A stretch of 23,239 nucleotides of DNA from Gp6-AA40 sp050742535 (GTDB lineage: Bacteria; Acidobacteriota; Vicinamibacteria; Vicinamibacterales; UBA2999), in NCBI GenBank assembly GCA_050742535.1, contig JBOGIQ010000054.1, positions 1 through 23,239 on the forward strand, read 5' to 3'. Within the stretch, counting starts at the first letter, position 1. Each line of letters opens with the position of its first letter. This document shows positions 6,940 to 16,472 of the stretch, in pieces. The position numbers and the translations under genes were made by a program. The notes under the pieces are model-generated. The model ran no database searches. It was not told where the DNA came from and was given only the letters and a program-made list of their open reading frames with translations.

Positions 6940-7740
6940 CTATCGGCTCAAAATCGTGCCTTTGAGCACGGCGAGCGCGCGATGATTCTGCGAGACGAAC
7001 CGCTGTCCGCGGAGGAAGTCGTCGAACGAGATTACGGCGGCCGCCTTGTCGCTCAGGCCGGCGCGGTCGAGGAGCGCGCGCCAGGTGCGCGGCTCGGCAA
7101 CCGCGACGTGCGCCTCGAGCATCGTAACGTGCCCGGCGTTTTTGCGAAGCGCGCGTAGAATCCTGGCGAAGTCGCGTGAGTCACGCGCCGAAACGTGCAC
7201 AAGGTCACACGTCGTGTAAATCTTCGTCTCGCTTGCGCCGACTTCTGACGCCCAGGTGCCAATCGTCGCCGGATCGGATTTCGCACCACACGCCCGGATG
7301 ACAAGCGCAGCCCATCGTTCGAACGCAGTTAGGGAAGGCGTCATTGGGACTTCGGTGAACCACAACCAGCCATGGACGCGCGCCGCCGCCTCTTTCAATG
7401 CATCCGCGACGACGGCGTGAATGTCGACCGGATAGCCAACCGCCTTGATCGCGCCGAGTGCGCCGGCCTGTCTCGCGATTTCGAAATCGAGATACCCGCT
7501 CAACAGCACCCACGGCGTGAGCACGCCGTCGTCCTGCATGGCCTGCGCGACATCGAGCCCTGTCATGTCTTTGAGTCGCCAATCGATGACGGCGAGATCG
7601 AACGGACGCGATCGCAGCTGCTGGATCGCAGCGCGTCCAGTGGATGACTCGTCCACTGCGTAACCGTGGTGGTGAAGAAGCCGCACGAAGCTTTCCCGAA
7701 CGGCAGGATCGTCGTCGACGACGAGCAATCTCGGAGCCAA
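6940..7740 (-). CDS. Response regulator: receiver domain plus C-terminal HTH-like domain
   Basis: The N-terminal ~115 residues are a CheY-like receiver: RLLVVDDDPAVRES, then LAVIDWRLKDMTGLD with the phosphoacceptor Asp, then VLLSGY with the conserved Ser. The usual Lys-Pro near the end is Tyr-Pro (AVGYPVDI), so the invariant lysine is missing and phosphorylation-driven switching may be altered. The C-terminal half contains TIGTWASEVGASETKIYTTC, which resembles a helix-turn-helix, and then DSRDFARILRALRKN. I recall this arrangement from acidobacterial regulators. The frame extends to a TTG at 7761, but the TTG at 7738-7740 follows a G-rich run at better spacing and is preferred. It sits 33 bp behind parE. 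No histidine kinase is present in the window. Confidence 0.75.
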   Translation of the reverse strand: MAPRLLVVDDDPAVRESFVRLLHHHGYAVDESSTGRAAIQQLRSRPFDLAVIDWRLKDMTGLDVAQAMQDDGVLTPWVLLSGYLDFEIARQAGALGAIKAVGYPVDIHAVVADALKEAAARVHGWLWFTEVPMTPSLTAFERWAALVIRACGAKSDPATIGTWASEVGASETKIYTTCDLVHVSARDSRDFARILRALRKNAGHVTMLEAHVAVAEPRTWRALLDRAGLSDKAAAVISFDDFLRGQRFVSQNHRALAVLKGTILSR

Positions 7741-7773
7741 AATCGCCCCCCCCGGCCCCAATCGGGGGTCGAA

Positions 7774-9678
<1,905 letters not shown>

Positions 9679-9700
9679 TGGGAACTAGAGTAACTGGTAA

Positions 9701-9776
9701 GTCAAAAGGCAAAAGGCAAAAGGCAAAAGGGAAAAGGTAAAGATTCTCTTTTGCCTTTTCCCTTTTGACGTTTGAC
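9701..9776. repeat. Heptamer tract D forming a large inverted repeat
   Basis: On the + strand AAAAGGC occurs three times in tandem (9704-9724), followed by AAAAGGG and AAAAGGT to 9738. After a 10-nt break come TTTTGCC, TTTTCCC, TTTTGAC and GTTTGAC to 9776. The outer arms 9701-9721 and 9749-9769 are complementary at 20 of 21 positions. The element fills the gap between the start of parE and the stop of the M1 peptidase gene and could end transcription of the peptidase, although it is not a typical GC stem with a T-tract. Confidence 0.75.
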
Positions 9777-9779
9777 TTT

Positions 9780-12128
9780 TTATCGGCTCAACACGTCGTG
9801 ATGGGCGTTGATGATCACGCGGCGTGGTTTCTGCGGCAGGTTCCGTTCAACCGACACCTTCTGCGTCGTGGCGCCGGTGAGAGCGATCGATCCGAGCAGC
9901 GCGACCCGGTCGTCGCCGAAATCGATGTAAATGGGCACGCGCGTTCTGAAGTCCGCCGGGACGCCACTCTGGGTGATGGTGCCCGCGAGCCGGTATCGGC
10001 CGTTGCCAAGGTCAGTTGCCTGAATGGATGACGTCAGCGTCGGGATGTCGGTCCCGTGCACCCATTGGTCGAAGAAGTAGTCGAGCTTCCCGTCGCCGGC
10101 GAGGTTCATATCCCTCGTGATGTGCTTCTCCGCGATCGCCTTGAAATCATCCGTCGACGGATTCCGGCCGGACCAGGTTTTCACGAAGTCGGCCATCATC
10201 GCCTTGAACGGCCTGTCCGGATCTGGCGCGCCTTCCTCGCGCATGACCATCCGCAGCATGTGCACGACGAATGCACCCTTCGAGTAGAGCATGGCGCGCG
10301 CCGCGCCGGGCGAGCGCGGCGTGCCGAGGCGGAACCCTTGCGTGATGGCGCCGGCCTCGGCATTTGGCACCCCGGTCGTCCGTCCCAACACCTCGCTTCG
10401 CCGTTCCGCCCAGAACGCGTCGGCCTTTTTCCGGCCGCTGTTCACTTCGAGCATCAGCGCCGAGGTGAATTCGGCGAATCCTTCCGATAGCCACTGATCG
10501 CGATAGTTCGACCAGCCCACCTGATGGCCCCACCATTGGTGGGCGACCTCGTGCCACGTCACGGTGTTGCCGAATTCCTTCAGACTCTGCAGCGAGCGCG
10601 GATCAACTCCCTGGAAACCGAGGGCCAGGTCGCTGCCGCCAACGAACGAGATGGTGGACAGGAAGATGAGCGTCGGCCATGACTGAGCCGAGGCCATCTG
10701 CACCTGCTGAGTGATCGACATGCGAGGGAAGGGCGATGGGCCGAAATACTGGTTGGCAACCCGCACCGTGTTCACGGCGTCCGCCAGAGGCGTTCCAGCC
10801 ATCGCGACGAACTCAGGTCCACGCAGGACATGCACGTCGACCGCGACACCTCCCTGCTCATCCGACTTCGAGACTTTCTGAAAGTCACCGTAATTGAAAC
10901 CGGCGACGCGGATCGGCCGTTCGCTTCGCCACACCGCGATCTTCTGCCCGCCTTCCGTCCGTTCGCTCACCTGGTCGCCGACCGCAATCAAATCGTTCTT
11001 CGCCGAGAATCGAAACGTCATCGAGTAGGTGGCAAGGTCGTCAAGGATGCCGACGTTGGGAAACCAGCTGTCGCGCGCGCCGACGGAGTAGCGGCCTTCA
11101 GCGCCCTGCAACACGTCGCGGCCTTCGTAGGTGAGCGTCAGTTTCGCCGCGGCGCCGCGCGCGAGCGGTTCACTGAACTGGACCGCGACTTCCGGCGCCG
11201 TTCCCGGCTCCTGCAGAACGGCGACGGGAACCGCCGCGCCGGAGCGGTCGATCGTGGCGGTCCGGATGCGAAGGCGCGGGAACAGCTCAATCGGCAGGAC
11301 ACGAATGCCGTCGGCGTTCGGCGTAAAGGTCACCGTGGTCGTTCCGCGCAGGGCGCCGCCATCGAGCGTCGTGTCGATGTCGTAGTGCGACGCGTCCGCC
11401 AGCATGCGGACCGGTTTCCCGCGGCCGTTTTTTGCCTGCGGCGCGAACGTGCTCGAGTACCACAGTCCTCCGTTCTGGTTGTTGAACGAGAACAGCACCA
11501 CTTCTTCGCCGCCATAGAAGGAAAAGCGCGGCGTCAGGTTCGAGACGCCAAGCGGATCGATGGCCAGAAGCACCGGCGAATGGTTCTGGCCCTCGACGAA
11601 GGCCAGGAACACGCCATCTGTCCGCGCCGGCCGATTGAGCAGATCGGCAAGCACACGAAGGTGGAGGTTCGGCAGGACGTCGTCCCGCTGCCGGTTGAGG
11701 TAATCCTCATACGCGCGGACGGCGGCGGGATCCGGCGTGCCTGTCGCAACGGGCGCGTGCGCCAGCACTTCCGCCGCCGTCTTGTCCGTGAAGAGCAGAA
11801 TCAGCTTGCTAAACCGATCGGTGAGCACCTCTTTGGCGCCCGCGACCAGCTGCAGATGACGGCGCTCGGCGGGAGTGGCGGGATTGAGGAGGTAGCTGCC
11901 CTGCCCGATGAACACCGCACCGAAGGTATCGGGGCCGAGCGGCGCGAGCAGATGAACGGCTCCGGATTCGAGCGTCAGGCGATAGGCGTCGCGCTCCAGG
12001 ATCAGACGCTTGACCGGAATGGTTCGTCCATCGGGACGCGAGGCGCGAAGGTCACGATAGGCGGTCGCGTCCTGAGCCGATGCCGTGGACGCGACCAGTA
12101 GAACGAGCAGGCAGGAAATCACGCGCAT
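9780..12128 (-). CDS. M1-family zinc metallopeptidase, secreted
   Basis: From ATG 12126-12128 the gene encodes 782 residues with a signal peptide (MRVISCLLVLLVASTASAQD, cleavage near 18). The frame stays open far upstream, but that part is antisense-phase overlap with the NYN gene and lacks similarity. The catalytic M1 domain carries HEVAHQWWGH at 526-535 and the third zinc ligand E549 in QWLSEGFAEF, with the H-x18-E spacing of the family. The exopeptidase GAMEN motif expected ahead of the zinc site is replaced by ASAQSWPTLIFLS, so N-terminal binding may differ from classical aminopeptidases. The first ~230 residues are an extra domain I do not recognise, and a beta-sandwich follows. The gene starts 13 bp behind the NYN gene, suggesting one transcript. 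Confidence 0.85.
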   Translation of the reverse strand: MRVISCLLVLLVASTASAQDATAYRDLRASRPDGRTIPVKRLILERDAYRLTLESGAVHLLAPLGPDTFGAVFIGQGSYLLNPATPAERRHLQLVAGAKEVLTDRFSKLILLFTDKTAAEVLAHAPVATGTPDPAAVRAYEDYLNRQRDDVLPNLHLRVLADLLNRPARTDGVFLAFVEGQNHSPVLLAIDPLGVSNLTPRFSFYGGEEVVLFSFNNQNGGLWYSSTFAPQAKNGRGKPVRMLADASHYDIDTTLDGGALRGTTTVTFTPNADGIRVLPIELFPRLRIRTATIDRSGAAVPVAVLQEPGTAPEVAVQFSEPLARGAAAKLTLTYEGRDVLQGAEGRYSVGARDSWFPNVGILDDLATYSMTFRFSAKNDLIAVGDQVSERTEGGQKIAVWRSERPIRVAGFNYGDFQKVSKSDEQGGVAVDVHVLRGPEFVAMAGTPLADAVNTVRVANQYFGPSPFPRMSITQQVQMASAQSWPTLIFLSTISFVGGSDLALGFQGVDPRSLQSLKEFGNTVTWHEVAHQWWGHQVGWSNYRDQWLSEGFAEFTSALMLEVNSGRKKADAFWAERRSEVLGRTTGVPNAEAGAITQGFRLGTPRSPGAARAMLYSKGAFVVHMLRMVMREEGAPDPDRPFKAMMADFVKTWSGRNPSTDDFKAIAEKHITRDMNLAGDGKLDYFFDQWVHGTDIPTLTSSIQATDLGNGRYRLAGTITQSGVPADFRTRVPIYIDFGDDRVALLGSIALTGATTQKVSVERNLPQKPRRVIINAHHDVLSR

Positions 12129-12141
12129 GGCGTGGTGGATT

Positions 12142-13647
12142 CTACGCGCTTTTTGCCGCGGACTTTCGCGCGCGCGGTTTGGGCGCCCGCGCGGTTTTCG
12201 CGGCTTTCGGCGCGCGCGTGGATGTCCTGCGCCTGCGCGCCGGCTTCTGCCCCTCGACGGGCTCCGCGACAGGCACGTCCGCCGCCAGGACGGCTTCCGC
12301 ATCGACGATCGGAGCATCGGCAACCGGCTCGGAAACGATCTCAGCCTCCGGGACAGGCGCGTAGGCTTCGTCGTCGGAGTCGAGGATCTCGGGCTCTTCG
12401 ACCGGCACGGCCGGTTTCGGCGCGAGATTCGCCCCGGGGAAGAGACGAATCGCCCCCTGGCGATCGCGCTCGATTTTGAGTACGCCCTCCTTGCCAGCCG
12501 CACGCAGCAGGTCCACCACGGACGCGAACCCGTATTTCCGCTCATCGAAGCCATCGATCGCGCTGCGCAGATGCTGCTTGGCCTGGCGGACGTAGAGCGG
12601 CCATCGTGCCGGGGGCGTCTCGCTGAACGCACGCTGAACCGCGCGGATGCCGTCCTGCAGGCTCATCGGCGATACCGGCAGCTGCTCTTCTTCGTCCTCG
12701 TGGAGTTCGGCTTCTTGACCGCCGGCTCGATCCGTACCAGCGGACCGAGCGGACAGCGCTGCTTGGTGTCGGGTCGCTTCGCGACCCGACAGGCGAAGGC
12801 GGTTAGCCGGATTCTCCGGCGGCGCCTCCTCGGTGGGCATTTCAGCGGTCGATGCAGCCGCCTCCGGCTGAGAGCCGTCCTCGACCTGCTCGACGAGCAT
12901 GCTGCGGCCCGCGTGCTTGAGCGTGACGGCGCCTGCCTGCGCCACCTTCTCCATGAAGTCGCGGAAGCTGCTGACCCCGTACTCGCGCTCGGAGAAGGTC
13001 GAGTCGAGTTGCAGCAGCGTGCTCTTCAGCAGCCCGAGCTGAGGAGTGACCTCGCGGTCCGACAGAACCTTCAGCGCACGTTTGACGAGCGGCAACGCCT
13101 TGCCGATGTCGCTGGTGCCTGTGACCGCCCGGCCGGAGCGCTCCGTCTGACGGCCGCCGCGGCTGCCGACGAGATTCTCGTAGGCGATGAACTCATGGCA
13201 GTTCCGCTGCATCGTGGCGCTGGTGAACTGCCGTCCCCCGACGACGATGACCTTCCGGCCATACTGCTTCAGCTTCTCGACGAGCGATATGAAATCGCTG
13301 TCGCCGCCGACGATGACGAAGGCGTTGATGTGGTCGTGGGTAAAGGCCATCTCGAGCGCGTCGAGGGCCATGGTGATGTCGGCGCCGTTCTTGTCGCCGC
13401 CGGGCGTCAGGTTCCGCTGGACCATCCTGATGGCGTGCTGTGTGAGGAGGCGGCTGTAGTCGCCGGCACGTTTCCAGTCGCTGTAGGCGATCTTGGTGAC
13501 GATCTCGCCGCGTTCCTTGATGGCTTCGAGGACGAGGCCGATGTCGAACTGGCCGCCGATGGTGGATTTGACGCCGATTTCGACGTTGTCGAAGTCGATA
13601 AAAACGGCGATACGCGTACTGCGTGTGTCTGTTGTCGTGATGTTCAT
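12142..13647 (-). CDS. NYN-domain putative ribonuclease with two OST-HTH (LOTUS) domains and basic tail
   Basis: The 501-residue protein begins with a PIN-like NYN domain: RIAVFIDFDNVEIG (D18, D20), KNGADITMALDALEM (D90) and VIVGGDSDFISLVEKL (D116, D118). These are the acidic residues that bind metal in LabA/Limkain-type RNases. OST-HTH-like segments follow at about 185-255 (LPLVKRALKVLSDREV, EREYGVSSFRDFME) and 330-405 (EERKYG-type motif DERKYGFASVVDLL), which bind RNA in eukaryotic LOTUS proteins. Residues 405-465 are acidic and proline-rich, and the last ~35 are Lys/Arg/Ala-rich, resembling histone H1-like tails. Cytoplasmic RNA processing is the likely role, inferred from family. A perfect hairpin lies in the linker codons 286-294. 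ATG 13645-13647 fits the domain start. Confidence 0.85.
   Translation of the reverse strand: MNITTTDTRSTRIAVFIDFDNVEIGVKSTIGGQFDIGLVLEAIKERGEIVTKIAYSDWKRAGDYSRLLTQHAIRMVQRNLTPGGDKNGADITMALDALEMAFTHDHINAFVIVGGDSDFISLVEKLKQYGRKVIVVGGRQFTSATMQRNCHEFIAYENLVGSRGGRQTERSGRAVTGTSDIGKALPLVKRALKVLSDREVTPQLGLLKSTLLQLDSTFSEREYGVSSFRDFMEKVAQAGAVTLKHAGRSMLVEQVEDGSQPEAAASTAEMPTEEAPPENPANRLRLSGREATRHQAALSARSAGTDRAGGQEAELHEDEEEQLPVSPMSLQDGIRAVQRAFSETPPARWPLYVRQAKQHLRSAIDGFDERKYGFASVVDLLRAAGKEGVLKIERDRQGAIRLFPGANLAPKPAVPVEEPEILDSDDEAYAPVPEAEIVSEPVADAPIVDAEAVLAADVPVAEPVEGQKPARRRRTSTRAPKAAKTARAPKPRARKSAAKSA
12767..12791. repeat. Perfect hairpin inside the NYN coding sequence
   Basis: An 11-bp arm TGTCGGGTCGC (12767-12777) is exactly complementary to 12781-12791 around a TTC loop. 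It falls in the linker between the two OST-HTH domains and is translated in frame as LSGREATRH. Confidence 0.75.
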
Positions 13648-13665
13648 GTAATGTCCGCCGACTGT

Positions 13666-13694
13666 GTCGGCCCGTGATTTGTCGGCCGTGATTT
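13666..13694. repeat. Tandem duplication in the NYN/MBL intergenic region
   Basis: The 15-mer GTCGGCCCGTGATTT (13666-13680) is followed directly by the 14-mer GTCGGCCGTGATTT (13681-13694), differing by one C. It lies between the divergent starts of the NYN gene and the secreted MBL gene. Confidence 0.6.
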
Positions 13695-13702
13695 CACGTC
13701 GT

Positions 13703-13720
13703 GTCCGCCTTCAGGCGGAC
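13703..13720. repeat. Short hairpin of the CCT-loop-AGG type
   Basis: GTCCGCCT (13703-13710) pairs perfectly with AGGCGGAC (13713-13720) around a 2-nt TC. It lies in the divergent intergenic region and belongs to the same visual class as the hairpins at 15474, 18673, 22580 and 22619. Confidence 0.55.
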
Positions 13721-13821
13721 CTGAGGGCCCGGGAAACTTGCGTCAACGGCAGTTCAGGCGCGCGCGCGCAACAAGAGAGGACGAACTGCCGGATCCCGGT
13801 TCCGTTGGTGTTAGGAGCAGT

Positions 13822-13833
13822 ATATCGCGATAT
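13822..13833. promoter_or_regulatory. 12-bp perfect palindrome ahead of the MBL gene
   Basis: ATATCGCGATAT is self-complementary and ends 24 bp before the MBL start codon. It could be an operator or overlap a promoter -10 region; there is no regulator next to it that would support a choice. Confidence 0.3.
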
Positions 13834-13857
13834 CCTCCCGTAACCGGAGATCACTCA

Positions 13858-14928
13858 ATGCGCCGTGCCGCTCTCGTCGTCGCCACTGTTCTGCTGCTCC
13901 TCATCGCTGCGCTCGTCAATCACGGCGGAGACACCGTGGCGGCGCAGGGCCCCCGTCCCGCCGGAACCACGTTCTCGGGCAAGGCGTTCCGGTTCAACAA
14001 GGTCAAGGAAGGCGTCTACCACGCCATCGGGACCGGTGCGCTGACGGTTGTCGGCAATTCGACGGTTCTCGTCAACGACCGCGACGTCATCGTCGTCGAC
14101 GACCACGTTTCTCCGGCTGCCGCGTGGGTGCTGGTCGAGGAAATCAAAGCGCTCACCGACAAGCCGGTGACGACGGTCGTCAACACGCACTTCCACTTCG
14201 ACCATGCGCACGGCAACCAGATCTTCGCGCCAGGCGTGCAGATCATCGGCCACGAGTTCACGCGCCGCGCGCTGCTCGACGATCCGGTGTCGAAGCCGCT
14301 CTACCAGAGCTTCTACAGCGTCAAGACGCTTGAAGGTCAGATCGAGAATCTCAGGAAGCGCATCGCCAGCGAGCAGAACGCGGCGGCGCGCGAGAAGCTG
14401 CAGGCGCAGCTGACGTCGGTGGAGAACAACTACGCCTCGCAGAAGGAGCTGCGCCCGACGCCGCCCAACGTCACCCTGACGACGCAGATGACGCTGTTCA
14501 GGGGCGATCGCGAGATCCAGATTCGCTACCTCGGTCGCGGCCACACGGCAGGTGACGTTGTCGTTTACCTGCCGAAGGAGAAGGCGGTCATCACGGGCGA
14601 CCTGCTGACGGCGAGCACCTCCAACCTGAGCGACTCCTACCCCGTCGAATGGGCGGCCACGCTCGAGGAGCTGAAGAAGCTCGACTTCGACACGGTCATC
14701 CCCGGCCACGGCGCGGCGTTCACGGACAAGGCGAAGATCGACTACTTCGCGGCCTATCTGCGCGACGTGTGGAGCACGGTCAGTGCGCTGAAGAAGCAGG
14801 GGGTCTCGGCAGAGGAAGCCGCCAAACGCGCGGATCTGTCGAAACACAAGGAACGGTTCGCGAACCCCGCGGTCCCCCTGATCGGCGTGCAGCGGATCTA
14901 CGCGCTGCTCGATGGCAACGTGCGCTAG
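13858..14928 (+). CDS. Secreted metallo-beta-lactamase-fold hydrolase
   Basis: The 356-residue protein starts at ATG 13858-13860, eight bases after GGAG. Residues 1-30 form a signal peptide (hydrophobic ALVVATVLLLLIAALV). The MBL fold follows, with the zinc motif HFHFDHAHGN at 111-120 (H111, H113, D115, H116), a later metal-binding histidine in GRGHTAGDVV, the bridging Asp in ITGDLL, and a last histidine in VIPGHG. A helical insert of about 70 residues (KTLEGQIENLRKRIAS and onward) separates the two halves and resembles a short coiled coil. It is probably periplasmic. The substrate is unknown: the family includes glyoxalase II-like, lactonase and beta-lactamase members, and beta-lactam hydrolysis should not be assumed. 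A longer upstream frame lacks a start signal. Confidence 0.88.
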   Translation: MRRAALVVATVLLLLIAALVNHGGDTVAAQGPRPAGTTFSGKAFRFNKVKEGVYHAIGTGALTVVGNSTVLVNDRDVIVVDDHVSPAAAWVLVEEIKALTDKPVTTVVNTHFHFDHAHGNQIFAPGVQIIGHEFTRRALLDDPVSKPLYQSFYSVKTLEGQIENLRKRIASEQNAAAREKLQAQLTSVENNYASQKELRPTPPNVTLTTQMTLFRGDREIQIRYLGRGHTAGDVVVYLPKEKAVITGDLLTASTSNLSDSYPVEWAATLEELKKLDFDTVIPGHGAAFTDKAKIDYFAAYLRDVWSTVSALKKQGVSAEEAAKRADLSKHKERFANPAVPLIGVQRIYALLDGNVR

Positions 14929-14945
14929 TCCGCGCGCTCTCGAGA

Positions 14946-15401
14946 CTAGAAGGTCGGTCCTCCGCCGAAGGCCAGCACGTCGCCATTCGACAATCTGATC
15001 TGCCCTCCGCCCACGATGCGTGAGGATGTCTTCGGGTTGTCCGGCCGCGCGAGCAGCACCGTCTGTGAGTCGTCCAGATACAGCGCATTGCGCGGAGGGA
15101 ACACGCGAGCCGCCACCCAGATGCCCGCTTTCAATCGCTCCTTCAACTCGGGCTTGCGGTTGAAGTTGACCGGAGACGTGCCCTGGATGGTCCAGGTCTC
15201 CAGCTCGCCTTTCTCGTTCTTCGACTGGAGAAAAATCAACGCGTGCGGGTTGATCCATTCCACGCGCAGGATCAGTCCTTCCAGCGTGACTGCCTTCGTC
15301 ATGTCGAAGTAGAGCGGATTCGAGTGGTGCGCCATTGCCGGTGCGCTCGTCACGACGGCAACCGCCAGCACGGCCGCTATTCCGCGAAGTGCAGTTCTCA
15401 T
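14946..15401 (-). CDS. DUF6152 family periplasmic protein
   Basis: The gene encodes 151 residues with a signal peptide ending AHHSNPLYF (cleavage near residue 24, ASAPAMA-type). The HHS motif just after cleavage, VTLEGLILRVEWINPHALIF and the later ELKERLKAG with VAARVFPPRN are the recurring features of DUF6152, a small beta-barrel-like exported family of unknown function common in Acidobacteria and Proteobacteria. A strong Shine-Dalgarno, GGGGGAGGA, lies 8 nt before the ATG at 15399-15401. The gene converges with the MBL gene, with 17 bp between stops. Family assignment is from motif memory; no biochemical role can be given. Confidence 0.82.
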   Translation of the reverse strand: MRTALRGIAAVLAVAVVTSAPAMAHHSNPLYFDMTKAVTLEGLILRVEWINPHALIFLQSKNEKGELETWTIQGTSPVNFNRKPELKERLKAGIWVAARVFPPRNALYLDDSQTVLLARPDNPKTSSRIVGGGQIRLSNGDVLAFGGGPTF

Positions 15402-15473
15402 CGGATGAATCCTCCCCCTGTCGTGTTACCGGCGTGTTACCGCAGGCAAGGAACCGGTTCAGGCGTTCGGTAG

Positions 15474-15494
15474 AGGCCGACGTTTACGTCGCCT
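15474..15494. repeat. Hairpin just behind the alpha/beta hydrolase stop
   Basis: CGACGT (15478-15483) and ACGTCG (15486-15491) pair around TT. AGG and CCT extend the stem past one bulged C. On the minus strand it ends with GGCCTCTAC, as does the hairpin at 18673 on the + strand. It starts one base after the hydrolase stop codon and might serve as a terminator. Confidence 0.55.
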
Positions 15495-15495
15495 T

Positions 15496-16323
15496 TCATC
15501 CAGACGGACGTAGACCGGCGACGAACTCGAGCACGGGCGTCCAGTAATCGCTCCGCGACGCGTCGATCAGATCGTTGTGATCGGCGCCTGCAATCTCGAC
15601 AAATCGCTTCGGCGCGTTGAGCAGGCCATGCAACTCCCGTCCGAGCGCGAACGGCACGACCGAATCACGGCTGCCGTGGATCACCAGCACAGGGCCACTG
15701 AAGTCCGTCAGCAGCTTCACCGTCTCGAACCGGTAAGCACCGAAGACATTGAGCATCCGCAATACGGGGTGCGATCTGACGACTGCCGCTTTGTCGGCGA
15801 AGCTGCTTTCGAGAATGAGCCCGTCGGGACGAACGACTCGGGTGGCGGCGGCAGCAATCGGACCACCGAGGGATCTGCCCCAGAACACGAGAGGCCGCCG
15901 GGCTGATTTCGGCTGGCCGGCGGTCGCATGCTGCACCACCGCCTCGGCATCACGGTAAACGCCCTCTTCCGACGGACGGCCGCTGCTCAGCCCGTAACCG
16001 CGATAGTCCACCGCAAGTACACGCAGCCGGTGCGCGTGCAGCGCGGCAAACACCGGGAGCCAGACGGACAGATTGCCGCCGTTGCCGTGGAAATACACGA
16101 CGTCGGCGATTGCGTCCGTGGGCTCGAGCTGCCAGGCGAGCAGGCGCTCGCCGTCGGACGTCCGGATGCGCACGGCTTCGTAGGCGATGCCGAGAGACGC
16201 GGGGGTGCGGTCTTCGCCCGCGGACGGGAAGAACACCAACCGAGTCTCGAGCGCGCCGATGAGCGCCTTGAACATAGCCAGCCCGGCGATCGCCGCCACC
16301 GCAATCGCGATCGCCTGTTTCAT
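15496..16323 (-). CDS. Alpha/beta hydrolase (ABHD13/17-like serine hydrolase)
   Basis: This 275-residue protein has an N-terminal membrane anchor or uncleaved signal (residues 1-24, MKQAIAIAVAAIAGLAMFKA), then the fold landmarks in order: YFHGNGGNLS (oxyanion loop), DYRGYGLSSG, the nucleophile elbow GRSLGG with S151, VIHGSRD with D220, and ADHNDL with H249, completing the catalytic triad. Relatives are esterases or depalmitoylase-like enzymes; the substrate here is unknown. ATG 16321-16323 has AGG six bases upstream. Its first 15 codons are repeated at 18717-18760 next to parC, implying that the gene once followed parC directly and was separated from it by the DUF2075 module. Confidence 0.88.
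   Translation of the reverse strand: MKQAIAIAVAAIAGLAMFKALIGALETRLVFFPSAGEDRTPASLGIAYEAVRIRTSDGERLLAWQLEPTDAIADVVYFHGNGGNLSVWLPVFAALHAHRLRVLAVDYRGYGLSSGRPSEEGVYRDAEAVVQHATAGQPKSARRPLVFWGRSLGGPIAAAATRVVRPDGLILESSFADKAAVVRSHPVLRMLNVFGAYRFETVKLLTDFSGPVLVIHGSRDSVVPFALGRELHGLLNAPKRFVEIAGADHNDLIDASRSDYWTPVLEFVAGLRPSG
16280..16323. repeat. Left copy of the 44-bp direct repeat flanking the DUF2075 module
   Basis: These 44 bases are the first codons of the alpha/beta hydrolase gene on the minus strand. They match 18717-18760 at 40 of 44 positions in the same orientation. Differences are at repeat positions 13, 27, 38 and 39. Confidence 0.85.
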
Positions 16324-16453
16324 TTATTGCCTAAGGACATGCCGATCTGGACAGTCCGTCCTGCGCTTGCCTTGTTCACCGGACCGAACCGGGCTGCTAA
16401 GCTCAGTCGTTCGCATTCTGCGCACGCACTGCAGATAACGCAAGGACACACCC

Positions 16454-16472
16454 AGGAGAGGAGATTGAAATG
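16454..16472 (+). promoter_or_regulatory. Ribosome-binding site of the small DUF7336-like gene
   Basis: AGGAGAGGAG at 16454-16463 is followed by six bases and ATG 16470-16472. This strong signal is the main reason to accept the short gene as real. The stretch 16324-16453 shows no gene and no clear promoter boxes. Confidence 0.7.

Noticed and set aside
9701..9776. CRISPR array
   Set aside because: Units are 7 bp without spacers.
9701..9776. Standard intrinsic terminator
   Set aside because: The stem is built of AT-rich heptads and is not a GC stem followed by a T-run; listed as a repeat with possible terminator effect only.
12129..12632. N-terminal extension of the M1 peptidase by 168 codons
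   Set aside because: The extension overlaps the NYN gene in another frame, is Arg/Ser-rich, and would bury a clean signal peptide that begins at 12128.
12085..13677. 530-codon + strand frame opposite the NYN gene
   Set aside because: Antisense shadow; the minus-strand frame has clear NYN and OST-HTH motifs.
13855..15258. 467-codon minus-strand frame opposite the MBL gene
   Set aside because: No domain, signal or start signal; composition is typical of an antisense shadow. The + strand gene has a signal peptide, zinc motif and ribosome-binding site.
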